A DNA stretch of 64,000 nt from Sipunculus nudus. Taxonomy: Eukaryota > Annelida > Sipuncula > Golfingiida > Sipunculidae. The translations under genes and the position numbers were made by a program. Positions within the stretch are counted from its first letter, which is position 1. Every line of letters starts with the position of its first letter. Below are positions 54,872 through 64,000 of the stretch, piece after piece. Under the pieces are notes generated by a model that worked only from the letters and a program-made list of their open reading frames with translations, was not told where the DNA came from and did not search any database. Where the stretch lies: positions 38,079,195-38,143,194 of the forward strand of contig CM049316.1 of the NCBI GenBank assembly GCA_026874595.1, written 5' to 3'.

Positions 54872-56275
54872 GTCAGATATTCTAAACCGGACATGGATCA
54901 GTGATCATATGATGTTGTTTTAACAATATACGAGTTCAGGGTACAATGTCAGTTAGAGCCTGGTAATCCGATTGATCATTTAAGTAACGGGAGACCCCGA
55001 TAATGAGGAAGGTTTTCTTTAATCTTGACTGATTAATCCTATCATGTACATGATTTCATTGCTTCAAAGTTCTTAAATTTTAACTATACATCGTATATTG
55101 AGAAAAAATGGAATAATTTACAATGGAAAATATAATAAACATCACATTACCTTTATATCTTTGCAACTACACACGACCATTATTTAAAATTTTCTTTGTT
55201 GGATAAATGAAACAAAAGACCCCCTCATTCGTACGAAAGATGCACAAACACACAATATAATCTAAAACATAACATGGCTTTATTCAATTGGGTCTCCCTT
55301 TTATGGAAACATTTAAAAATCATGAGAATTATATTCATTACTTGTCATTAGGCGTCTTTCTGAAAGGGTGGATACAGACGCTGGCGTCTATAATACGTTA
55401 TCGTCTATATGATCAGCGTTCATTTTAATTAGCATGATATATAAAATATGATTTAAAACACCATGTTGGTATTGATAATTGTTTTATTAAATTAGATTTC
55501 AAATCTAAGGAAACAATTTATTGTAGCTCTGTAAAAGCAGTCAAATACTCTAAACCGGACATGGATCAGTGATCATATGATGTTGTTTTAACAATAAACG
55601 AGTCCTGGTTACAATGTCAGTTAGAGCCTGGTCACCTGATTGATCATTTATTTAACGGAAAACCCCGACAATTAGGTAGGTTTTCTTTGATGTTGACTAA
55701 TTAATGCTATCATGTACTTGATTTCATTGCTTCAAAGTTCTTTAATTTTAACTATACATAGTATATTACTGAACTATAGAATAATTTACAATGGAAAATA
55801 TAATAAACATTACATTACCTTTATATAATTGAAACTACACATGACCATTTTTTTAAATTTTCTTTGTTGGGTAAATGAAACAAAAGACCCTCATTCGCAC
55901 GAAATATGCACAAACACTCAATATAATCTAAAACATATCATGGTTATCATTAAATTGGGTCCTCCTTTTATGGAAACATTTAAAAATAATAAGAATTATA
56001 TCCAATTCTTGTAATTAGGCGTCTTTCTGAAAAGGTGAATTCAAACGTTGGAGTCTATAATACAATAACGTCTAGATACGATCAGCGTTTATTTTGATTT
56101 GCACGATATGAAAAGACCCTCATTCGCACGCAATACGCACAAACACACAACATAATCTAAAACATAACATGGTTATTATTAAATTGGGTCACCTTTTTAT
56201 GGAAACATTTAATAAAAATGAGAATTATTTTCATGATTTGTCATTAGGCGTCTTTCTGAAGAATGGAGGCAGACG
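54872..56275. repeat. ~660-bp direct repeats inside the element
   Basis: AAACCGGACATGGATCAGTG starts units at 54885 and 55553. AACATAACATGGTTATTATT-like and GTCATTAGGCGTCTTTCTGA phrases recur at about 55345, 56018 and 56240, so a third, partial unit closes the series. Confidence 0.85.
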
Positions 56276-56585
56276 ATGGTAACGATGGTATAATACGATG
56301 GTCTCTAAGACATTTTTGTTAACGTTCATCTTCAATCACACGATATACACACTTAAAGGTAAAAATATAAAACATATAAACGTGGTTATATATCGCTTGT
56401 ATTTAGGCGTCTTAATGAAGGGTATATGGGCATATAATACGAGGCGTCTATATGAACAGCGTCCATTTTCATGGCGTCCAAATGAACAGCGCCCAGGTGA
56501 TACAATGGCGTCTATCTGAACAGCGTCCATATGAGATGATCCCTCTTAGATATATATAGCTAATATACAATGATTATATTCGTGT

Positions 56586-56587
<2 letters not shown>

Positions 56588-56646
<59 letters not shown>
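56588..56646. repeat. (TA)n microsatellite
   Basis: Pure TA run just outside the right end of the GGACGCT element. Confidence 0.95.
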
Positions 56647-56649
<3 letters not shown>

Positions 56650-56759
56650 AACGTTTATAATGTAATAACCACTGTACCTTATGTAGAATTGTCACATTCC
56701 AACTGGTTGCAGTACAAACCTAAAATTGTCTCACTACACGGAGCCAATACACACAGCGG

Positions 56760-57195
56760 TTTGACATTAAAAGGGAACAATGAGCCCCCAGGTAATATGA
56801 GCCACCTGAATTCTCGCAAGATTTACTTTTGTGCCGACACCAAGTGAATGATGTTCCAACGCTGAGATACACAGCTGTTTGCATATGCTTTTTTCATTAA
56901 AAGGTCAAACTTTTTGCAATATTCCCCGTTGTTAGTGATTTGATGGCTTTTCTTATGATATATTTCATGTCAGTAAATTGCTGCCTGAAGAAACATAAGC
57001 AATTATACATTGTAAAACTGCATTTTTTGCGGTTGCTCGATATTTTGCAGTGATAAGTGATGAGCGATAATACAGGGTGATACATTTTTTCCCCTATGAA
57101 ACCGTTAAACCAGCACGTACTGCCTTTCGGGTAACATGAGCCGACGCTGATCTGGGCAATATGAGCATTTCTTTTGGGTGGCTCATATCAGAAAA
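56760..57195. repeat. Block with repeated AATATGAGCC words
   Basis: AACAATGAGCCCC, GGTAATATGAGCCACC, GGTAACATGAGCCG, GGGCAATATGAGC and inverted GGTGGCTCATATCAG cluster at the two sides of a 430-bp block, reminiscent of the phrase-repeat ends of the larger elements nearby. Confidence 0.45.
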
Positions 57196-58465
57196 TACGA
57201 AGAAAACAATTACTACAAGGATTCCATAGGAGAAGGACATGCCGAGTGTATTATTTAATCTAATGCCTAACGCTGACGGGGGTCATAAAACTCGCTGCTC
57301 AAAGGCACACAGATGCCGCTGATGAGCCCGGCGCTAATTGATACAGCGCGAGGGACCCCCCTTCGTCGTGACTTTGGAACATCTCGTTAATTCCCGGCTG
57401 CGGTAAACATGGGCGATAATACGAGTACAACGCCGTCAGTGACAGAGCGGGAGATGGCTCACCGTTATCCATCAAAATAAAAGTCATCCTGTCATAAACG
57501 TCAAAATATTTATTTATCGACGGAATACTATAATATACAAAGCTAATCATTAACATATGTCAGAAGTGTGGGAACTGATATAATTTTGTATAATTCCGAA
57601 GTTATTCAGGGAAAGTAAGGTTTACTTTTATCAGTAATTCGTCATGAATCCCGGCAGAAGTTGATGCAGAGTGACCGCATCTGTACCAAACTCGATCCAG
57701 TGATTCCTAGACACGAGAACTCTCTAAATATATTTGTAACGCATAATTCTTGACAAAACAAACCATTTGCACATTCATAATTCCGGTCAATGTTATTCCA
57801 GTGATTTAACTCCCAGTTACTGGATATATCGCTCTCCGCTTCAGCGGGCTACAGTGGACCGCGGAAGTAACATCTAGCAGACTCCCTATCAAAGGCCGTG
57901 CCGCCGCTGCCCCTGACACCGCGGCACAATAGGCACACAATCGAGTTAATGGGCTTATCAGGCTTTAATTGCAATTAGCGCACGACTGACACTCGAGGCT
58001 TATGATTGTTGATAATCCAGCCTGTAATATCATTGTTGTTATCATACATTTAGATTTTATGGTAGTTATAGTAATATGGTAGTTATATTTTATTCATGTG
58101 CCTAAATTATATTGCCCTGCAGACCTGTTATTATATAAAATTCAATTTATATGCCAGCTATATCATTTTCATGTATGGTTCATTGTAATAAATTAAATTT
58201 ATAGATAGGCCTGAATAAAAGTAAATAATAAATTTATTAGTGAAAACGGAAAAATAAAACAATTATTTAATAAATACGTAAATAAATTATTTAATCCATC
58301 AATCAATCTATTAATTAATCAATCAGTCAATCATGCAATCGACACATTGAGTTTTCAGTTAAATACCATAGTCTATCTGATATTGCACGCGGCTATAGTG
58401 TAAAACATGAATATATTCATTTGAACTAACGAGTCTCTCACAGCTGCCATACGGGCTGCATGGTG
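57196..58465. other. Non-coding stretch, partly complex (possible conserved regulatory DNA)
   Basis: No exon supported. 57290-57480 and 57830-58030 are GC-richer and unrepeated. The second holds AATCGAGTTAATGGGC and GCTTTAATTGCAATTAGCGC, with paired homeobox-type TAATTG/CAATTA words. Confidence 0.3.
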
Positions 58466-58469
58466 TCAT

Positions 58470-58560
58470 TCCTGATTGCCGAAAACCGGAATGCCGACTA
58501 CCACCATGCCGATTCCTTTTTGCCGAAACGCCGGTCTGCCGACTATGTCAATAAAACTGT
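58470..58560. repeat. TGCCGA phrase repeats, left outlying cluster
   Basis: ATTGCCGAAAACCGGAATGCCGAC, CATGCCGATTCC, TTGCCGAAACGCC, TCTGCCGAC in 75 bases. Related to the ends of the 59071-62829 element. Confidence 0.65.
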
Positions 58561-59489
58561 AATATGAAGATAGTTTCAGGATATGATGCTTGAAATACAC
58601 GCTAATGACTAAATTTAATATGTTGTATGCAGAATATGAGGAAATAGTTGTAATTCAGGCTGGAATTTGAAGGTGCAAAGCAGGACTCGGCAATAGCCTG
58701 GGCGGGCCCATGCGTCATGGCCGCCTGACTTCACCCACGCCCGGCAGTCGGCAAGCCGGCTGAAGAATAGCTTCTTTTGGTCAAGCAAATTCAATTAAAA
58801 AACCGTAAACAGTGGTGAAAATATATGCTGTTTTCCTCTATGGATGCATGAGCATAATACTATATACATATGGTAACACCTGATCAACGGATCGTCAAAC
58901 GGCAATTATCGAATAGCTAATGCTTCTGTGTTTCATGTGTTGTTTTATGAAATTTGTAAGAGCATTTGTATGCGTATTGAACCAATTAAACTGTCAATAA
59001 AAAAATTTAAAATGATGCATATCTTGAAATTTTTGCCCTCTCCGAATTAAAAAAAAATAGGATATAAAAGTTTGGTTACATGCCAGTTTGCCGATTCCCA
59101 TTCTGCCGAATCCCAGAATACCGAGTCCAGGTTGCCGAATCCCAAAGAGCCGAATGTTAACCTTTTAATATGAAATCGTCCGTTAATTTGATTTATATTT
59201 ATGTTTAAAGGCATCGTAGCATTCATGGAGTAAAAGAGATCAAAGAAGAATAATATTACGTTGACGGAATGCTAATTTCAGCGTAAACCGGTCGGTAACA
59301 CGCCATGCCTCAAGTCACGCATGACTTGTCATGGCCGTCACAACAGTCTTTATGCCTCATCCCTCACTGGCCGACGTTCAATAAAAGAATGTTTATGTGT
59401 ATTGTCACTAATCTTGTTTATCGTAATAACCAACCCTACTCACGAGAAAGATAACAAAGAAAAGAGAGAATGGACGAAAATGACAATGG

Positions 59490-59493
59490 TAAA

Positions 59494-59535
<42 letters not shown>

Positions 59536-59551
59536 AAAAGTAGAATGGTAA

Positions 59552-59592
<41 letters not shown>
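59490..59592. repeat. (GA)n microsatellites
   Basis: Two GA runs separated by ACAAAAGTAGAATGGTAAAGG; the surrounding phrase GAAAGATAACAAAGAAA(A/G)GAGAG is duplicated at 59449 and 59672. Confidence 0.95.
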
Positions 59593-60031
59593 AAGAAAGA
59601 ACGGTAAATGAACGCTAAGCAACGACAGTGAACAGAGAGATGCATAGGGAAAGTAAAAAATAAAAACCGGAGAAAGATAACAAAGAAAGGAGAGAATGGA
59701 CGAAAGTGAGAATGGTAAAAGGTTGCTACATACAAACACATTTTTATTTATTTACAAGCGTTTACTGTACTATATAATCTGTTGAAATATGGACAGTCAG
59801 TCTTTGTATTGAATAAATAGCAATTTTACGGGTATACAGGTTTTATTTTCAATATTAATTTTTAAATTCACTGACCTATCATTTGAAGGGTTTTTGGCTT
59901 TGAGTATAGGGTCCCGTAATATTTCATTAAAACCAATGCATATACAAAACCTCTAAAATTTTTACTTGTTATTTTCACGATAAACAATCAAATGACGTTT
60001 CATTGAATATGAGACAAACCCACTCTTATTG

Positions 60032-60035
<4 letters not shown>

Positions 60036-60091
<56 letters not shown>
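60036..60091. repeat. (TA)n microsatellite
   Basis: Pure TA run. Confidence 0.95.
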
Positions 60092-60093
<2 letters not shown>

Positions 60094-60384
60094 ATAAATA
60101 AGGACATTATTGATTGTAGATCCATGAAATAAATGGATTATTGTTCATTTAAAAAAAGTCACTAGGTAACTTGTTCAGAAGTCATTCGGTTCTTCCGAAA
60201 GCCCTGTGAAAAAAAATTATAAATATAAAATACATTATAATAAAATACATATGCTTATATACATACACATATCTCCCCTGCGGGCGAATGTTCTCGGTAA
60301 CATGTTTGCGGAGCTCAGACTTTAATCGAAAAGTTTTGGTACACACACTAAACTAACTAGACTGGTACCTGGAACTTGGAATTC

Positions 60385-61535
60385 GGCAACCAACAAAAAG
60401 TGTAATTCAGTACTACAGAGATTATAACAGTCCAGTCTATACTTGTTTTTTAGATGCCTCCAAAGCGTTTGATAGAATTGATCACTGGATATTATTTGAT
60501 AAACTAATCACTCGTGGTGTGCCACTCATTGTGGTTCGAATCTTACTATATTGGTATCAGAATCAACGTCTATGTATAAAATGGGGTTACACTACTTCCA
60601 GTTTCTTTAATATCTCTAACGAGGTAAGACAAGGGGGTATATTGTCTCCGAAATTGTTTGCTTTATATACAGACTCCTTGTCGGCGAACTTGTTACTTTG
60701 TAACGCTGGTTGTTATGTTAGTGAGGTATGTATGAACCATTTAATTTACGCTGATGATATTTGTCTTGTAGCACCTAGTCCATCAGGCTTCCAGAAACTC
60801 TTAGATGTTTGTGTGTCTTATAGTCAATTACACAATATCTCGCTTAATCCTGCCAAAACGTTGTATATGGTATTTAAACCCAGAAAATGTAAATTAACTT
60901 GCCCTAGTGTTAGTATTGATGACACACCCATCGAATATGCAAAAAATGCAAAGTGTCTTGGTTATATATTCAGTGACAGTTGTAAAGATGATGACGATAT
61001 GATGCGTCAAACGAGACTTTTGTATGTACGCTCTAATATACTTTTACGTGACTTTTCCCATTGTACTAACGCTGTCAAAATTCAGCTGTTCAAAATTTAT
61101 TGTCTCGCTTTTTACTGCCCGTTTCTATGGACTGATTATAGTTCGTCTTGTTTCAATAAATTACGTGTTGCATTCAATAATGTGCACCGTAAATTATTAG
61201 GTTATCAACGGAAGGATAGTGCTAGTCTTATGTTTGTGAAACATGGTTTTAATAATTTCGAGGCTGTGTTGAGGAAATGTATCTTCGCTTTTATTAGACG
61301 AACTGAATGCTCAGCCAATCCTCTCATACGCTGTCTTGTTAACAACATGAATGTACAAGCTGGTAGAATACAAACACATTGGAATGAATGTCTATATCAT
61401 AAATAGAAGCGTGAATATCTAACGATGCATCATAATGTTTTTAATTGTAACTTATTTTACCATACTATACCATTTTACTGTACTATTTTATATGGGCTGT
61501 GGCCTGAAATAAACTTCTATCTATCTATCTAAATT
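60385..61535 (+). mobile_element. 5'-truncated LINE nested in the inverted-repeat element
   Basis: It starts inside the RT domain and ends with CTGAAATAAACTTCTATC and a (TATC)n tail. The open frame is uninterrupted after truncation, so insertion is recent. Its RT differs from the 44-50 kb LINE (YADD instead of QADD), so it is another family. Confidence 0.82.
60398..61406 (+). CDS. LINE reverse transcriptase C-terminal part (partial ORF2)
   Basis: The frame is open from about 60398 with no start of its own: CFLDASKAFDRIDHWILFDK, then EVRQGGILSPKLFALYTDSL, the catalytic HLIYADDICLVAPS and NPAKTLYMVFKP blocks, then a thumb/connection region (KCLGYIFSDS) to TAG at 61406. The EEP and ORF1 parts are lost. 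It is not expected to act by itself. The ATG at 60519 is internal to the RT domain. Confidence 0.85.
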
Positions 61536-61554
61536 CAGTGATTCAATTTTCAGT

Positions 61555-61830
61555 AATGACATTATTTCCCGTAACACCCGTTTATGTTTGCATATTTACT
61601 CATAAGGACTGACCTGTTATGTTATTAACATCAAAGGGCACGGTATTCGTCCGAGCTTGTTCTCACTAATCATCCAATTTACCCGCAAACCATTTTGGCT
61701 GCTTCTCCTTAAGGTGGGATGACTATATGATCAAATGTGCATTTTGTGTTCTCCTATGTACCAATGTTGACGTAACACCTGAGTTGTTTGCATATTTACT
61801 CAACAGGACTGACATGTTACGGCATACATC
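61555..61830. repeat. Direct duplication after the LINE tail
   Basis: CGTAACACC(C/T)G...GTTTGCATATTTACTCA(T/A)(A/C)AGGACTGAC(C/A)TGTTA occurs at 61571 and 61760. Confidence 0.7.
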
Positions 61831-62279
61831 GTATCAGTGATTGGAGAAGGTTTGTAAATCATATTTAAATCAGTGAGCTTCATGAAAATGTGTGAAACGC
61901 ATTATCACGGCGGCGTTTGACACGGCGGTACCACCGTCGCCAAGCTCTTCAACTACTCCCTCTACAAACTTACTTTTTTTTTCTTTCTTTCACTCCTCTC
62001 TCTCTCAGCGTACGAATATTGTTCATGACACAATGTATGTTCATTAAAGATCTGCTCAGTTGCCAAGCGGGGAATGAGGTGATGGTGGACTTAGGTTATT
62101 GTTATTACAACATTCATTAATTACATCAAAAGATTACCAAACGGCCTTTGATCATAAAGCAATGGAGAAAAACAGTTTCTATACAATTCATTTTACATCA
62201 TGTCATGACAGCCATTTTTAATAATTTAATAATGTTTATGTTTACATATATTAATTATACATTTCCCTTTGCAAAGGAG

Positions 62280-62520
62280 GCCAAAAAAGGAACGAGATTA
62301 CGTCAGGAGCAATACGGGTAGATCATGTATTATCACTATTTTTCCAGGGACCCGTCTGTTTTTATAAATGAGTCTGGTTAGTTATTAAGATTAAGAACAA
62401 TAGTAACCACATAAAAAAACAATATGCATCGCTAAAACGATCATAACTATAAAAAGCAACGAGGTTACGTCAGCAGCACCACGGGAAGATCACGCTGGTT
62501 TCCAGGGACCTGAGTGTCGG
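62280..62520. repeat. Direct duplication inside the right arm
   Basis: GAACGAGATTACGTCAGGAGCA...CGGGTAGATCA...TTTCCAGGGACC and CAACGAGGTTACGTCAGCAGCA...CGGGAAGATCA...TTTCCAGGGACC, about 170 bases apart. Confidence 0.75.
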
Positions 62521-63209
62521 CTATGTCAAGTCACGTGTGACTCGTTGCCTGCCAGGTTGCCGACAGGTAGCTGCGAAGACGCGGTAATTCGGGCGAGGGC
62601 TTCTTGTTTGTAGAGACTGAAATTAGCATTCCGTCAATGCCTTTTTATACTTTTTTTTGTCGTGTTCACTCCCTGAATACCCCGATGCTCCAAAATCAAT
62701 AATAATTTACAAATTATCTGAATATTTCATATTACAACGTTCAGATTCGGCATTATGGGATTCGGCAAACTGCACTCGGTATTTTGGGAGTCGGCAAAAT
62801 GGGAATCGGCAGACTGGCATGATACCAAAAGTTTAAAATTTAAAGTTTAATTTTCAGATAAAAACAGCCATCGGATTTTGGATGTGAATCAAACATAAAT
62901 CCACTGTTCGATTGCATTTTATATCGATATTTTGTTTTGTCGCCCCGTATTATCAGAAAGATTAGAAATCACCATGAAGGGTGTAAAATGTGAAGAAATA
63001 ACTGCATGCTCCATGAATAGATTTTAGTTGACACAATTAAACAATTCGAAACAACCAATGAACATCAAAAAGGAACACCTTGTTACCAGGGTTTCTTGTT
63101 AATTAATGGATCAATGGGATTACGAGTAACCGTGACCAATCGATTGTTGTAACAGCACCAGAGTAACAGACTCATTGTGAGTAATTGGTATCTATGTTCA
63201 CTAAAGGGC

Positions 63210-63365
63210 AACAATATGAGAGAGAGAGATAATATTGAGAGAGAGAGAAATAACATTATGAAAGAGAGCTAGACTAATATAACATTATAGTTTAGATAGA
63301 GATCAATATGTTATTATGAGAGAGATAGAGCGATCAGTAAAATATTATGAGAGAGAGACTAATAT
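63210..63365. repeat. (GAGA) and ATTATGAGAGAGA imperfect repeats
   Basis: Blocks of GAGAGAGA alternate with TAATATAACATTAT words five or six times. Confidence 0.85.
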
Positions 63366-63371
63366 AATATT

Positions 63372-63545
63372 ATAAATTATTTCAGCAGACGGCAATTCTT
63401 GCGTGTTAAGAATGTGTCACATGATGATGATTTACTTGTACATATCAGTAAATTATTTCAGCAGACAGCGATTCATGCGTGTATAAAAATGTGTCACATG
63501 ATGATAATTTACTTGTTCATATCAGTTAATTATTTTTGCATACGG
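63372..63545. repeat. ~74-80-bp tandem repeat, 2.3 units
   Basis: AATTATTTCAGCAGAC(G/A)GC(A/G)ATTC with ATGTGTCACATGATGAT(G/A)AT and TTTACTTGT(A/T)CATATCAGT. Confidence 0.85.
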
Positions 63546-63604
63546 TGATTTTTGCGTATTTATTTTTGCCTATTTATTCCCATGATTGCACATATACCAT
63601 GTGG

Positions 63605-63690
63605 TAGTCGACCAGATGGCCGAAACCCAGAATGCCGAAACCCAGAATACCGAAGCCAAAATGCTGAAGCCCATCTTGCCGAAAAAGAAA
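63605..63690. repeat. TGCCGAAACCCAGAA phrase repeats, right outlying cluster
   Basis: GGCCGAAACCCAGAA, TGCCGAAACCCAGAA, TACCGAAGCC, TGCTGAAGCCC, TTGCCGAAAAAG: five 14-16-bp words, same phrase family as at 59.08 and 62.8 kb. Confidence 0.75.
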
Positions 63691-64000
63691 ATAAATAATA
63701 GCAAATAATGTGATTATTGCACAATAAAGTGATAAGTACGTTGAACAAAATTTGATACCATCCTCTAATATTTTTTCAAATAATTAACGGTAATTTATTT
63801 GGCATGTCAGCAGCGACACTACTATAAAATCGGCATGACTAACCGGTCCCGCTAAGTGTCCCTGCATGGCTATATTAGACCCTCGTTTTGCAGGTATAGT
63901 CAGACTAACTGATTTTCATTAAGAAAGTTATATCTTAGGTCACATTTATGCTTCTTTGTGAAATGTTTTTTTTTTTTTAATTTACACATCGTTCAACTGC

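Larger units (their letters stand above)
53671..56550. mobile_element. ~2.9-kb inverted-terminal element with GGACGCT subterminal repeats
   Basis: The left end reads TTAGATGGGTCC and then a series of (T)GGACGCTGTTCAGATGGACGCTAT-type words to 53795. The right end, on the minus strand, reads TAAGAGGGATC and the same words (GGACGCTGTTCAGATAGACGCC) back to about 56405. The words point inward from both ends. The interior has no ORF, consists of two ~660-bp direct repeats and a partial third, and carries GGCGTCT words. It looks like a non-autonomous DNA transposon whose transposase sites are iterated. Confidence 0.62.
59071..62829. mobile_element. 3.76-kb element with ~250-bp terminal inverted repeats made of TGCCGA(A/T)TCCC phrases
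   Basis: Left end: CATGCCAGTTTGCCGATTCCC, ATTCTGCCGAATCCCAGAA, TACCGAGTCC, TTGCCGAATCCC. The right end on the minus strand: CATGCCAGTCTGCCGATTCCC, ATTTTGCCGACTCCCAAAA, TACCGAGTGC, TTGCCGAATCCC, the same order and spacing. Further in, TTGACGGAATGCTAATTTCAG is identical in both arms, and the GTCACG...TGACTTG words also mirror. No transposase frame; the interior holds (GA)n and (TA)n tracts and a truncated LINE inserted later. Confidence 0.78.

Noticed and set aside
57318-57345. CTGATGA core as a third hammerhead
   Set aside because: No GAAA or pairing arms at the required places; the CTGATGA words at 20555, 25275, 26798 and 60735 fail the same test.

Overview
This is a eukaryotic, AT-rich (roughly 35-38% G+C by eye), repeat-dense window from an invertebrate genome. 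Introns, an ASB-type ankyrin/SOCS-box gene, an indoleamine 2,3-dioxygenase (IDO) gene, several LINE and Penelope-like relics, hammerhead ribozymes and tandem-repeat non-autonomous elements of the kind known from bivalves all fit a lophotrochozoan, most likely a mollusc. The taxon is an inference, not something read directly.

Two host genes are supported, both on the minus strand. (1) 10.4 to 3.1 kb: a four-exon ASB gene; the exons join in phase to 432 codons, with ankyrin repeats, a SOCS box and a Cys-rich tail. (2) 52.5 to 30.6 kb: an IDO gene in at least 13 coding exons. I found its short exons by splice signals and family alignment; almost none is visible as a long ORF. The active-site residues equivalent to human F163, S167, F226, R231 and the haem ligand H346 are present. 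The last exon (GTGGT motif) was not found, and one 29-nt exon does not fit the frame by 1 nt. A decayed copy of one IDO exon with a stop lies at 25.3-25.4 kb.

The rest is mostly mobile or repetitive DNA. A full-length LINE with three open frames and 38-bp promoter-like repeats at its 5' end (44.45-50.75 kb) sits in an IDO intron, in the same orientation. A 5'-truncated LINE lies at 60.4-61.5 kb, an RT fossil at 35.7 kb, a Penelope-like relic at 29.4-30.0 kb and a solo LTR at 19.4-20.1 kb. There are three copies of one tRNA-derived SINE family, two small MITEs, and a family of elements with 337-bp core repeats and a conserved 3' hairpin (6.2-9.3, 12.45-14.0, 28.4-29.0, 44.2 and 51.7-51.9 kb). 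Two large inverted-repeat elements have ends built from short repeated phrases (53.67-56.55 kb, GGACGCT; 59.07-62.83 kb, TGCCGAATCCC). Two minimal type I hammerhead ribozymes lie in tandem at 17.28-17.56 kb.

The most interesting items are the tandem hammerheads, the two phrase-repeat inverted-terminal elements, the LINE's 38-bp iterons with a palindromic core, tandem repeats carrying CTCF-like sites at 26 kb, and the IDO locus (alternative 3' exon, exon fossil, LINE-filled intron).
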